A stretch of DNA of 64,000 nucleotides, taken from contig NZ_CP059139.1 of NCBI RefSeq assembly GCF_014109765.1, positions 1,240,001 through 1,304,000 of the forward strand. Reading direction: 5' to 3'. Positions 41,246-49,227 of this stretch are shown in pieces. Source of the stretch: Pseudomonas berkeleyensis (GTDB taxonomy: Bacteria; Pseudomonadota; Gammaproteobacteria; Pseudomonadales; Pseudomonadaceae). The notes under the pieces were generated by a model. That model was not told where the DNA came from, made no database searches, and was given only the letters and a program-made list of their open reading frames with translations. The position numbers and the translations under genes are program-made. Within the stretch, counting starts at the first letter, position 1. Each line of letters begins with the position of its first letter.

Positions 41246-41814
41246 TGCAGGCGATTCCTCATTTCATAAGTGGCACTGAAGGTTCGAGCACTTAGTGGTG
41301 TACCTGCATTGCGTGAGTCAGTTACAGTTATTTGAACGTGAATGGCGCTCGCAGCTATGGGGTCGTTGTTTGGAATGAAATTGAAGGCCAGAGTTGCATT
41401 ATCTAGAATCGGATCGCCATTGCGGCTGATTCCACCATTCGTGTTGGTATAGGTGATAGGTGGCTCAAAATTTAGTGCGGTTGTGCCACAGCCACTTCCG
41501 GGGGTTGCATAACGAAAAGTAAGGCTGTTTGCATCCGTACTGCTGACTGCATCGCGAGGTAGGGTGGTATTGTCTGGCGCGAAAGCAGTTACGGTATCTG
41601 ATGCTACGCAGCCTTGAAAGCCTGCTCTCCTTGCGTCTTGCCCAATGATTTCCAAGGCAAGCCGACCACTTTCTTGCATATAGGTAAGTTCCGTATTGTC
41701 ACGATCAGCGAAGAAGGTGCGAGAGAATATTTCTGTTACGCCAAGAACTAGTAATGAGCTAATTACAATGGCGACCATTAGTTCAATCAGAGATAAACCT
41801 TGCTGTTGCTTCAT
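41242..41814 (-). CDS. pilW: type IV minor pilin PilW
   Basis: A 190-residue minor pilin. The leader and helix read KQQQGLSLIELMVAIVISSL, followed by LTYMQESGRLALEIIGQDAR and RRAGFQGC, typical of PilW. It is shorter than P. aeruginosa PilW (about 270 residues). Four-base overlaps with pilV and pilX indicate coupled translation. Confidence 0.88.
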   Translation of the reverse strand: MKQQQGLSLIELMVAIVISSLLVLGVTEIFSRTFFADRDNTELTYMQESGRLALEIIGQDARRAGFQGCVASDTVTAFAPDNTTLPRDAVSSTDANSLTFRYATPGSGCGTTALNFEPPITYTNTNGGISRNGDPILDNATLAFNFIPNNDPIAASAIHVQITVTDSRNAGTPLSARTFSATYEMRNRLQ

Positions 41815-42329
41815 AGTTCGGCCTCCACTACTAGAGTGCCGACATCCTGATTGCCATCACCATCGCTGTCATAAACCTCTTGCCAGCGTAGGTCTACGGT
41901 GTAGATGGCACCATTACGACTGATATTGGTTCCAGGGAGTACGTTGGGGAGGTTGGTTTGTAGCTGGCGGCACCACTGACCTAAATCGTACTGAGCTTTT
42001 GTCACACCTGAGGCATTGGCATTCCCTGCATTAGCAGCAGGGCAGGCCGCAGGATTAGCGAGTACATAGTCGTTGCTCAGTGACGCATGAGTGACGCGAA
42101 AGTTTTGATAAGGGCTGTTTGCGTCCAAAACCTTGTTGGCTCGCATACGGTCGATGATGTCATAAGCCAGCATGGTTGCCTGACTGCGAGAGTAAGCGCT
42201 CTCACTGGATTGCAGGCTATTCATCATAAGGGTGGCCATACCCAATAGACCGATGGCCAAGATCACGACGGCAACCATGACTTCTACCAAAGTGAAACCG
42301 CGACTTCCGTAATTTCTTAAAGTGCTCAT
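41811..42329 (-). CDS. pilV: type IV minor pilin PilV
   Basis: A 172-residue minor pilin. SRGFTLVEVMVAVVILAIGL is the cleavage and helix region, with QSSESAYSRSQATMLAYDII and DRMRAN, the PilV core motif, after it. I start at ATG 42329, since a GTG at 42347 overlaps the fimU stop without its own ribosome site. It is part of the fimU-pilV-pilW-pilX-pilY1-pilE operon. Confidence 0.88.
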   Translation of the reverse strand: MSTLRNYGSRGFTLVEVMVAVVILAIGLLGMATLMMNSLQSSESAYSRSQATMLAYDIIDRMRANKVLDANSPYQNFRVTHASLSNDYVLANPAACPAANAGNANASGVTKAQYDLGQWCRQLQTNLPNVLPGTNISRNGAIYTVDLRWQEVYDSDGDGNQDVGTLVVEAEL

Positions 42330-42343
42330 TCGATATCCCAGGC

Positions 42344-42763
42344 TCACGGTGTCGTTGTCTGCTGGTGTGTAGCTGCTGCGCTTGCTCTACCTATGGCATT
42401 TACTTCAATATCACGTCCGCCTACATCTATGCTGGTTGCTGCTTGGGGGCGGCCGTTAGCTTGAAAAGTGATTGCAACGTTGTCCGCTGCGACTCCATTC
42501 GGTATGGCAATTACTCGCAAATCTTCGGTGCCATCATTGACGACCCACGTTGACCCAACTGTGGTGACACTGACAGCGATATTTCTGGCGACAGCCTCGC
42601 TGCGAGCCAGTTGTAGCGCTCCCAGCAAGCCGTTCCTCGCAGAGGTCTGGCGGCCACCCTCCATCATCGCCTGGTAGCTTGGCACGGCGATGCTCGCGAC
42701 GATGGCGATCAGCGCAATGACAACCATCAGCTCGATTAACGTGAACCCCTTGCTTGATTCCAT
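42344..42763 (-). CDS. fimU: type IV minor pilin FimU
   Basis: A 139-residue minor pilin. MESSKGFTLIELMVVIALIA has the canonical cleavage site and Glu5, and GRQTSARNGLLGALQLARSE with AVARNIAVSV follows the GspH/FimT-FimU pattern. ATG 42763 has GGAG five bases upstream. It is the first gene after the 145-bp gap that carries the CRP/Vfr-like site, so it is probably the first gene of the minor pilin operon. Confidence 0.88.
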   Translation of the reverse strand: MESSKGFTLIELMVVIALIAIVASIAVPSYQAMMEGGRQTSARNGLLGALQLARSEAVARNIAVSVTTVGSTWVVNDGTEDLRVIAIPNGVAADNVAITFQANGRPQAATSIDVGGRDIEVNAIGRASAAATHQQTTTP

Positions 42764-42886
42764 GAATGCTCCGGCGACGGCAAACCCCAAACTGCAAGGA
42801 TAATTTAGCGACAGGGTTTACCGAAAGCTGACGCCCGCAGACAAGCGGGCAAATTGGCTGATGAGGGGTTGGTATCAAGCGAGGCC

Positions 42887-42902
42887 CGTGACAGATGTCA
42901 CA
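42887..42902 (-). promoter_or_regulatory. CRP/Vfr-like binding site upstream of fimU
   Basis: On the minus strand TGTGACATCTGTCACG, i.e. TGTGA-N6-TCACG against the CRP/Vfr consensus TGTGA-N6-TCACA (nine of ten half-site positions). It lies about 125 bases before the fimU ATG, immediately after the fimT stop. Confidence 0.5.
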
Positions 42903-42908
42903 CAAGCC

Positions 42909-43418
42909 TTAACAGCTCACCCCTTTCTTAGGTTGCTGAGTTCGCGTGCGTCCTGAGAGGCTAATCACTACCTGCTGAAGGGGGATGGCACCTTTGCACA
43001 AGGTAAGAGTTCCATTTAGAGCTCTTGTGGAACCATCTGCTTCGAACTGGAGGTGGCCTTTGTTTCTGTTCCATTGCCAATGAAACTCATCAGCGATTTT
43101 TACCTGGTGCAGTAAATCGTCATCCAGATCCAAATAACCATTTGCATTTTCGTCTCGAAATATCAACAGGCGTGTGTGCCAGTGTTTTTCACCTGTGCAG
43201 TTACTTTTCCCTGGACACACACTAACAACTGTTCGGCCAAAAACCGCACTACTACGAGCATGATGAATCACTGCAATCATCTGATTGACGGCTTGGGTAC
43301 GTTCATTGTTATCACGCATGTCTTGCAGGTTTGGGAGGGCGATCGTGAGAAGTATCGATAGTATGGCGAGAGCGCTCATCGTTTCGATGAGCGTACGCCC
43401 ATAGATTTTCCGGGGCAT
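42909..43418 (-). CDS. fimT: GspH/FimT-family pseudopilin
   Basis: A 169-residue pilin-like protein. The cleavage region reads YGRTLIETMSALAILSILLT, with Glu5 kept but Phe1 replaced by Arg, an unusual +1 residue. The body contains NQMIAVIHHARSSAVFGRTVV and two cysteines (VCPGKSNC) plus a final cysteine. Position before fimU matches P. aeruginosa fimT, which is not needed for twitching there. Whether PilD processes this +1 Arg form is uncertain. Confidence 0.8.
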   Translation of the reverse strand: MPRKIYGRTLIETMSALAILSILLTIALPNLQDMRDNNERTQAVNQMIAVIHHARSSAVFGRTVVSVCPGKSNCTGEKHWHTRLLIFRDENANGYLDLDDDLLHQVKIADEFHWQWNRNKGHLQFEADGSTRALNGTLTLCKGAIPLQQVVISLSGRTRTQQPKKGVSC

Positions 43419-43473
43419 GTTCCAGCATCCTTGCCAGTTGGTTGTGTAGAACAGAATAGCTTAGGATCGCCGC

Positions 43474-44577
43474 ATGAAAAGTGATGGAAAGGTGTTGCTG
43501 GTTGGAGGCGGTGCGATAGGAATGCTATCGGCTCTCTTGCTGGGGCTTTCGGGGAGGCGAGTGTGTGTCCTTGATAAGGAGGCTACCGGCCGCGAATCCT
43601 CCTGGGCCGGCGGAGGCATTGTCTCTCCGCTCTACCCCTGGCGTTACAGCGCAGCTGTGACGGCGCTGGCGCATTGGTCGCAGGATTTCTATCCCGGCTT
43701 TGGTCAGCGGCTATTAGATGAGACAGGGGTCGATCCAGAGGTGCATGTCACCGGGCTTTATTGGTTGGATCTGGATGATGAGGTCGAGGCGCTGGCCTGG
43801 GCTCAACGTGAGGGGCGTCCGTTGTTTTCGGTGGATGTCGCTGAGGCTTATCAGCAGGTGCCTGTTCTGGGCGGTGGTTTTAAGCGCGCCATTCATATGC
43901 CGGGTGTGGCCAATGTGCGTAATCCACGTTTGGTGAAAGCGCTGCGAGCGGCGTTGTTGGCCATGCCGAACGTGGAGTTGCGTGAGCATTGTCCGGTCAC
44001 GGGGTTTATTCAGGAGGAAGGCCGTATTTGCGGAGTGACCACTGCAGATGGCGAGATTCGTGCCGAGCGTGTGGTGCTGGCGGCCGGGGCCTGGAGTGGT
44101 GAGTTGCTCAAGACACTGGGACTGACGTTGCCGGTCGAACCGGTCAAGGGGCAGATGATTCTCTATAAATGTGCCGAGGGTTTTCTGCCGAGTATGGTGC
44201 TGGCCAAGGGGCGCTATGCGATCCCTCGGCGCGATGGGCATATCCTGATCGGTAGCACGCTGGAATATGCAGGATTCGACAAGACGCCGACCGACAACGC
44301 GCTGGAAAGCCTCAAGGCATCGGCTGAAGAGCTATTGCCCGCACTCAAGGACGCCGAGGTGGTGGGGCACTGGGCCGGTTTGCGGCCTGGATCGCCCGAG
44401 GGGATTCCCTTTATTGGTCAGGTGCCTTCTCACCCTGGCCTATGGCTCAACTGCGGGCATTTCCGCAATGGGCTGGTACTGGCGCCGGCATCCTGCCAGC
44501 TGTTGGTCGATCTCATGCTCGAACGTGAGCCGATCATCGATCCTGCGCCCTATACACCGGCCAGACTGTTGGATTGA
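43474..44577 (+). CDS. thiO: FAD-dependent glycine/D-amino acid oxidase
   Basis: A 367-residue flavoenzyme. The FAD motif is VLLVGGGAIGMLSALLL, followed by SSWAGGGIVSPLYPW and near the C-terminus GLRPGSPEGIPFIGQV. ThiO makes iminoglycine for the thiazole ring of thiamine; related proteins are broader D-amino acid oxidases. The gene lies next to fimT, as in P. aeruginosa. AGGATCGCCGC precedes the ATG. pilS/pilR, which follow in P. aeruginosa, are not here. Confidence 0.88.
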   Translation: MKSDGKVLLVGGGAIGMLSALLLGLSGRRVCVLDKEATGRESSWAGGGIVSPLYPWRYSAAVTALAHWSQDFYPGFGQRLLDETGVDPEVHVTGLYWLDLDDEVEALAWAQREGRPLFSVDVAEAYQQVPVLGGGFKRAIHMPGVANVRNPRLVKALRAALLAMPNVELREHCPVTGFIQEEGRICGVTTADGEIRAERVVLAAGAWSGELLKTLGLTLPVEPVKGQMILYKCAEGFLPSMVLAKGRYAIPRRDGHILIGSTLEYAGFDKTPTDNALESLKASAEELLPALKDAEVVGHWAGLRPGSPEGIPFIGQVPSHPGLWLNCGHFRNGLVLAPASCQLLVDLMLEREPIIDPAPYTPARLLD

Positions 44578-44614
44578 TACCTGAAGCATATCTGGGGCAC
44601 CGTTCACGGAGCCC

Positions 44615-45775
44615 TCAGTCCGGCCAATGCCAAGGCGGCTCATCGAGCATGCCCTGGCCGCGGATGCGGGTCTGGCCGAGCTGTTTGTCCAGTTCCAGGG
44701 TGTTGCATTCTGGGCTTTCCTTTAGCGTGGCGATCAGCCGGCTGGCGTGTGACACCACCCACACCTGGGTCTGTTTCGAGGCGGCTATGATCAGGCGGCC
44801 CAGGGCTGGCAGCAGATCCGGGTGCAGGCTTGTTTCCGGTTCGTTGAGCACCATCAGCGAGGGCGGCCTGGGGGTGAGCAGCGCGGCGACCAGCAGCAGG
44901 TAGCGCAGGGTTCCATCGGACAGTTCGGCGGCGCTCAGGGGGCGCAGCAAGCCTTCCTGGCGCAGTTCGACGGCGAAGCGTCCGCCTGCCTGGAAGTCGA
45001 TGTGCAGGCGGCTGCCGGGAAAGGCATCGTCGATGGCGGCGTCCAGCGCGGTGCGATCACCAATTTCGCGGATGGTCTGCAGCGCGGCGGCGAGATCACG
45101 TCCGTCGTGATGCAGCACCGGCGTGCGTGTACCCAGTTGCGGTTGGCGCGCCGGCGCCTCGGCATCGCTGCGAAAGTGATCGTAGAAGCGCCAGCGGCGG
45201 ATGGTTTCGCGCAGCTGGAATACCTCGGGGCAGTTCGGGTCGTTGCCGATCTGATCGAACAGGCTGTCGTAGTTCGGCACATGCTGGGCCAGTACCTGCC
45301 AGCTGCGGCCTTCGCGCATGCGCACCATCGGACCGGCGCGATCCACCAGCAGCGAGGCTGGGCGGTAACTGGCGCCGGCCCAGATGCATTCGCGCTTGAT
45401 TTCCGGGTCGAGGGCAAAGGCTGAAGTGCTCGGCTCAGGCAGGCCGAGAGCGATGGAGTAGCCGAAGTCCTCACCAGCAAAACCCAGGCGCAAGCGCATC
45501 ACGTTCTGCCTTGGGCCGCCCTGTACCGGCACCTCGCCACCCAGCATGCGTCGGGAGATCTTCTCCGGGCCCGCCCAGAAACTCGACTCCAGTCCGCCTT
45601 CGCGAGCCAGTGCGTTGACCACGCCACCCTGAGCGGTCTCCGCCAGCAGACGCAGGGCGCGGTAGAGGTTGGACTTGCCGCTGCCGTTGGCGCCTGTGAT
45701 CAGGTTGAGCCGGCCCAGCGGCAGGATCAGGCGGTTGATCGAGCGGTAGTTGGCGACGGCGAGGGTATGCAGCAT
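44615..45775 (-). CDS. predicted ATPase, SMC/RecF-like (COG4637 type)
   Basis: A 386-residue single-domain ATPase of the ABC/SMC class. Walker A is GANGSGKSNLYRAL (about residue 30), the signature-like segment is LSAAELSDGTLRYLLL, and Walker B is LMVLNEPETSLHPDL, followed by VWVVSHASRL. There is no long coiled coil and no TOPRIM domain, so it is not an OLD nuclease. It may read from the SDR/membrane-protein genes 21 bp upstream. Role unknown; nothing nearby makes it a recognisable defence gene. Confidence 0.83.
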   Translation of the reverse strand: MLHTLAVANYRSINRLILPLGRLNLITGANGSGKSNLYRALRLLAETAQGGVVNALAREGGLESSFWAGPEKISRRMLGGEVPVQGGPRQNVMRLRLGFAGEDFGYSIALGLPEPSTSAFALDPEIKRECIWAGASYRPASLLVDRAGPMVRMREGRSWQVLAQHVPNYDSLFDQIGNDPNCPEVFQLRETIRRWRFYDHFRSDAEAPARQPQLGTRTPVLHHDGRDLAAALQTIREIGDRTALDAAIDDAFPGSRLHIDFQAGGRFAVELRQEGLLRPLSAAELSDGTLRYLLLVAALLTPRPPSLMVLNEPETSLHPDLLPALGRLIIAASKQTQVWVVSHASRLIATLKESPECNTLELDKQLGQTRIRGQGMLDEPPWHWPD

Positions 45776-45796
45776 GGGTGTCGTCCAGACTAGGAA

Positions 45797-46165
45797 TCAG
45801 CGGCCATAACGCGGCGAGAAGGCCAGCCACGCCAGCGCGGGATAGCACAAGTAATGCAGGCTGAAGAGGAACAGGCCCATGGGACTGGGGGCGTCCTGCA
45901 GGAACATCATGCCCAGTAGCCCCAGGTAAAGCAGGCCGAGCACACCGCCATAGAGAGCAGTGAAGCGCCAGCGTTCGGCGTTGCTCGGTGCACGGCCCTG
46001 GCGCCAGTGAAATACCAGCGCCAGGCCGGCGGCGATGGCCGCAGCGATCAGCAGGGTGGTGAATACACCGCCGAGGCGCACGAAGGTGCGCAGCAGCAGG
46101 TTCAGCAGCACGGCCGCGATCACCCCTGCGGCGGCGTAGTAACGCAGTTGCAGGCTTTGGCTCAC
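45797..46165 (-). CDS. small membrane protein of unknown function
   Basis: A 122-residue protein with about four hydrophobic helices (AAAGVIAAVLLNLLL, VFTTLLIAAAIAAGLALVF, ALYGGVLGLLYLGLLGMMF, LFLFSLHYLCYPALAWLAF). I place the start at GTG 46165, overlapping the stop of the upstream dehydrogenase (GTGA). Translational coupling is likely since no strong ribosome site is seen. I do not recognise the family. Confidence 0.7.
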   Translation of the reverse strand: MSQSLQLRYYAAAGVIAAVLLNLLLRTFVRLGGVFTTLLIAAAIAAGLALVFHWRQGRAPSNAERWRFTALYGGVLGLLYLGLLGMMFLQDAPSPMGLFLFSLHYLCYPALAWLAFSPRYGR

Positions 46166-46992
46166 AGTTTCTGCGCCAGGCCGAAGCGTTTGCTCAGCAC
46201 CCGCTCCAACAGAGCCTTGGGCAGCAGTGTGGCCATCAGCGGCAGGGCACGGCTGCCATTGCCCAGGCGCAGCAGGCGCGGGCGTTTGCTGGCCTGCACG
46301 GCGGCCAATAGCTGGCGGGCGAAGTGCAGGGCTGGCGTCGGGTTGTCCTGCGAGGCGTTGGCACGGGCGCGAATGCCTTCGCGTAGCGGCCACCAGGGCG
46401 AGTCTTCGCGGATCAGTGCTTCGGCCTGTTGGCTGGCGTTGGCACCGAAGCTGGAGGCAATGGCGCCAGGCTGCACTTCCATCACCTCGATGGAAAAGGG
46501 CGCCAGCTCCATGCGCAGCGCATCGCTCAAGGCATGCACCGCCGCCTTGGACGCGCAGTAGGCACCGGCAAAGGGGGTCACCAGCACGGATGAAACGCTG
46601 CCGATGTTCACCACCAGACCGCGGCTGCGGCGTAGTAGCGGGAAGAAGGCGCGGGTCACGCCGACGATGGAGAACACGTTGGTCTCGAACTGTTTGCGCA
46701 TGGCTTCCGCGCCACCATCGAGCAGTGGGCCCATGGCGCCGTACCCCGCGTTGTTGATCAGCACGTCGAGGCCGCCAGTTTCATCTGCGAGGCGTTCGGC
46801 CAGGCGCTGCGCCGCTTCGCCGTCGTTGACGTCGAGGGCCACGGCGCTAAAACCAGCCTCGGCGAGTGCAGCAAGGTCGCTGTCCTTGCGCGCAGTGGCC
46901 CATACGGCGTAGCCCGCCGTCTTGAATACATCGGCGAGGGCGCGGCCAATGCCGCTGGAACAACCGGTGATCAGGACGCTGGGTTGGGACAT
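46162..46992 (-). CDS. short-chain dehydrogenase/reductase
   Basis: A 276-residue classical SDR. The cofactor site is VLITGCSSGIGRALAD, with NNAGYGAMGP, NIGSVSSVLVTPFAGAYCASK (Ser, Tyr, Lys) and a C-terminal extension of about 60 residues rich in Leu/Arg. Such proteins are often annotated as oxidoreductases of unknown substrate, with resemblance to retinol-dehydrogenase-type SDRs. It heads a probable three-gene unit with the membrane protein and the ATPase. Confidence 0.85.
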   Translation of the reverse strand: MSQPSVLITGCSSGIGRALADVFKTAGYAVWATARKDSDLAALAEAGFSAVALDVNDGEAAQRLAERLADETGGLDVLINNAGYGAMGPLLDGGAEAMRKQFETNVFSIVGVTRAFFPLLRRSRGLVVNIGSVSSVLVTPFAGAYCASKAAVHALSDALRMELAPFSIEVMEVQPGAIASSFGANASQQAEALIREDSPWWPLREGIRARANASQDNPTPALHFARQLLAAVQASKRPRLLRLGNGSRALPLMATLLPKALLERVLSKRFGLAQKL

Positions 46993-47069
46993 GGCGGGGT
47001 TCCTTGGATTGTGCGGCGATGGGCGAGTCGTCGGTGTGCACGGCCTGGGCGGCCTCGCGTCACCCTACC

Positions 47070-47534
47070 TTAGCGGATGAACTGGCCTTGCAGGCGTTCG
47101 GCGCGAAACTCCAGCGTAGCCGGGCGGTAGCCGCTGCGCAGGTCGGGCAATGGCATGCAGTCGTTCCAGCTGGCGCCGGGCAGCAGTTCACCCGGGCCAC
47201 TGTAGCGTGGCGATTCATAGAGGCGTTGGGCCAGATTTGTGGCGTTGCCGGGGCGGTAGGCGGCAACTTCCCAGCGCAGCTCCAGTAGCGCGGCATCGCT
47301 GCCGTTCTTCAGGTCGATGGCCAGGGGGCGGTCGGCGGGGCATTGCTGCGGGTCGTAGCTCAGGCGCAGTTCGAGGTGCGCGAGGTAGCGCTCGTCACGA
47401 GTTTCCTGCCAGAGCACCCAGGTCGCTACCAGGCCGAGGCCGACCAGCGCGGCCATGGACACCGGCAGGGCCTTGGTCGGATAGCGGATCAGCAGGATCA
47501 GCCAGGTAATGACGAGCACGACACCGAAGAGCAT
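47070..47534 (-). CDS. conserved membrane-anchored protein
   Basis: A 154-residue protein. Two hydrophobic helices at the N-terminus (MLFGVVLVITWLILLIRYP and VSMAALVGLGLVATWVLW) anchor it; the remaining 105 residues look like a periplasmic beta domain (LELRLSYDPQQCPADRPLAI, LLELRWEVAAYRP, LPDLRSGYRPATLEF). I know no function for this family. AAGG lies before the ATG. It seems to be a single gene. Confidence 0.7.
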   Translation of the reverse strand: MLFGVVLVITWLILLIRYPTKALPVSMAALVGLGLVATWVLWQETRDERYLAHLELRLSYDPQQCPADRPLAIDLKNGSDAALLELRWEVAAYRPGNATNLAQRLYESPRYSGPGELLPGASWNDCMPLPDLRSGYRPATLEFRAERLQGQFIR

Positions 47535-47627
47535 GGAGGCAACCTTGGTAAGAGTCTGCCACCCATCCTACACAAGGTGCCTGGCCAGGTTAACCGCATG
47601 GGCTGTCGCAGGGTGTGACAGGGGAGC

Positions 47628-47687
47628 GTAGCCCGGATGCAATCCGGGGAATGTCATGCAGATATCCCCGGATTGCATCCGGGCTAC
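47628..47687. repeat. 23-bp perfect inverted repeat after algA
   Basis: Arms of 23 bases (47628-47650 and 47665-47687), starting GTAGCCCGGATGCAATCCGG, with a 14-base loop. It begins seven bases past the algA stop. It is another REP-like family and may protect or end the long alginate mRNA; there is no T run, so it is not a classical terminator. Confidence 0.8.
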
Positions 47688-47694
47688 GAAGCGC

Positions 47695-49131
47695 TCAGTG
47701 AGCGGCGCCGGCGGTCACCGCATCACTGCGGCCATAGACATCTTCCAGGCGTTCGATGTCGTCCTCGCCCAGGTAGGTGCCTGATTGCACTTCGATGATC
47801 TCCAGCGGGATCTTGCCCGGATTGCTCAGGCGGTGAACCGAGGTCATCGGGATGTAGGTGGACTGGTTTTCGGTGAGCAGGAACTCACGGTCGTCGCAGG
47901 TCACCCTGGCAGTGCCGGACACCACGATCCAGTGTTCGGCGCGGTGGTGGTGCATCTGCAGCGACAGCTGCGCACCCGGCTTGACGGTGATGTGCTTGAC
48001 CTGGAAACGGCCGCCCATATCCACCGAGTCATACGAGCCCCAGGGGCGGTACACGGCGCAGTGATTCTGGGTTTCGCAGCGGCCTTGCTCGTCGAGCTTG
48101 CCGACCAGCTTCTTCACGTCCTGCACGCGATCCTTGTGCGCCACCATCATGGCGTCCTTGGTTTCCACCACCACGATATCGTCGAGGCCAAGTACCGAGA
48201 CCAGTTTGCCGTTGCCGTGCACCAGGCAGTTGCGGCTGTCTTCGACGACCACGTCGCCCTTGGTGACGTTGCCGTTGGCGTCCTTGTCGTGCACCTCCCA
48301 GATCGACGACCAACTGCCCACGTCGTTCCAGCCGGCGGCCAGCGGTACCACGCAGGCGCGCTGGGTCTTTTCCATCACCGCGTAGTCGATGGAATTGTCC
48401 GGGCAGCAGGCGAAGGTCGGTGGGTCGATGGCGATCTGCGTGCCGTCACGCTGGCTGCGTTCCAGGGCCAGCAGGCAGGTGTCGTAGATGTCCACGTCGT
48501 GGTGCTTGAGTTCCTCCAGGAAGCGGCTGGCGCGGAACAGGAACATGCCGCTGTTCCAGTAGTAGTCGCCACTCTTCACGTATTCGGTGGCGCGTTTGGC
48601 ATCGGGCTTCTCGACGAAGCTGGAAACGCGCGCCACGCCATTGGGCAGCTTGCCGTCGGCCTGGCCGCGGATATAGCCATAGCCGGTTTCCGGGCGATCG
48701 GCTGGTACGCCGAACAGCACCATCTCACCTTTCTCGGCGGCGACGGTACCCAGCGCCAGGGCCTGGCGGAACGCCTGCTGATCGTCCAGCACATGGTCGG
48801 CCGGCAACACCAGCATCAGCTCGTCACGACCCTCCGCCATCAGTTGCAGCGCGGCCATCGCAACGGCTGGCGCGGTGTTACGACCGAAGGGCTCGAGCAG
48901 CAGCAGCTGCGCCTGCTGGTCGATCTGCTCCAGTTGCTCCTGAACGATGAAACGGTGTTCCTGGTTGGACACCAGTATCGGCGGTTGCATGCCTTCGATG
49001 GAGAGGCGCTGCAGGGTCTGCTGGAACAGCGTTTTTTCCCCCGTGAGGGCGAGGAACTGCTTGGGATACAGCTTGCGCGAAAGAGGCCAGAGTCTGGAAC
49101 CGCTGCCACCGGAAAGGATAATGGGGGTCAT
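47695..49131 (-). CDS. algA: mannose-1-phosphate guanylyltransferase/phosphomannose isomerase
   Basis: A 478-residue bifunctional enzyme making mannose 6-phosphate and then GDP-mannose for alginate. The N-terminal guanylyltransferase has LSGGSGSRLWPLSRKLYPKQ and VLPADHVLDD; the C-terminal cupin isomerase has QMHHHRAEHWIVVSGTARV. AGGAGACACAACC precedes the ATG. It is the last gene of the operon, 96 bp after algF. Confidence 0.97.
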   Translation of the reverse strand: MTPIILSGGSGSRLWPLSRKLYPKQFLALTGEKTLFQQTLQRLSIEGMQPPILVSNQEHRFIVQEQLEQIDQQAQLLLLEPFGRNTAPAVAMAALQLMAEGRDELMLVLPADHVLDDQQAFRQALALGTVAAEKGEMVLFGVPADRPETGYGYIRGQADGKLPNGVARVSSFVEKPDAKRATEYVKSGDYYWNSGMFLFRASRFLEELKHHDVDIYDTCLLALERSQRDGTQIAIDPPTFACCPDNSIDYAVMEKTQRACVVPLAAGWNDVGSWSSIWEVHDKDANGNVTKGDVVVEDSRNCLVHGNGKLVSVLGLDDIVVVETKDAMMVAHKDRVQDVKKLVGKLDEQGRCETQNHCAVYRPWGSYDSVDMGGRFQVKHITVKPGAQLSLQMHHHRAEHWIVVSGTARVTCDDREFLLTENQSTYIPMTSVHRLSNPGKIPLEIIEVQSGTYLGEDDIERLEDVYGRSDAVTAGAAH

Positions 49132-49227
49132 GGTTGTGTCTCCTGAACGATTTTTCGAGATGAGTGCCCGTGTCGTGTCGGTGCGGCGTGTACCCGCCGT
49201 TTTCCTTGTTCTGAGATTCGTTGCGCT

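Noticed and set aside
44615..45775. The SMC-like ATPase as part of an anti-phage system
   Set aside because: No nuclease, TOPRIM, reverse transcriptase or other effector gene is adjacent, and the neighbours are ordinary metabolic or membrane genes.
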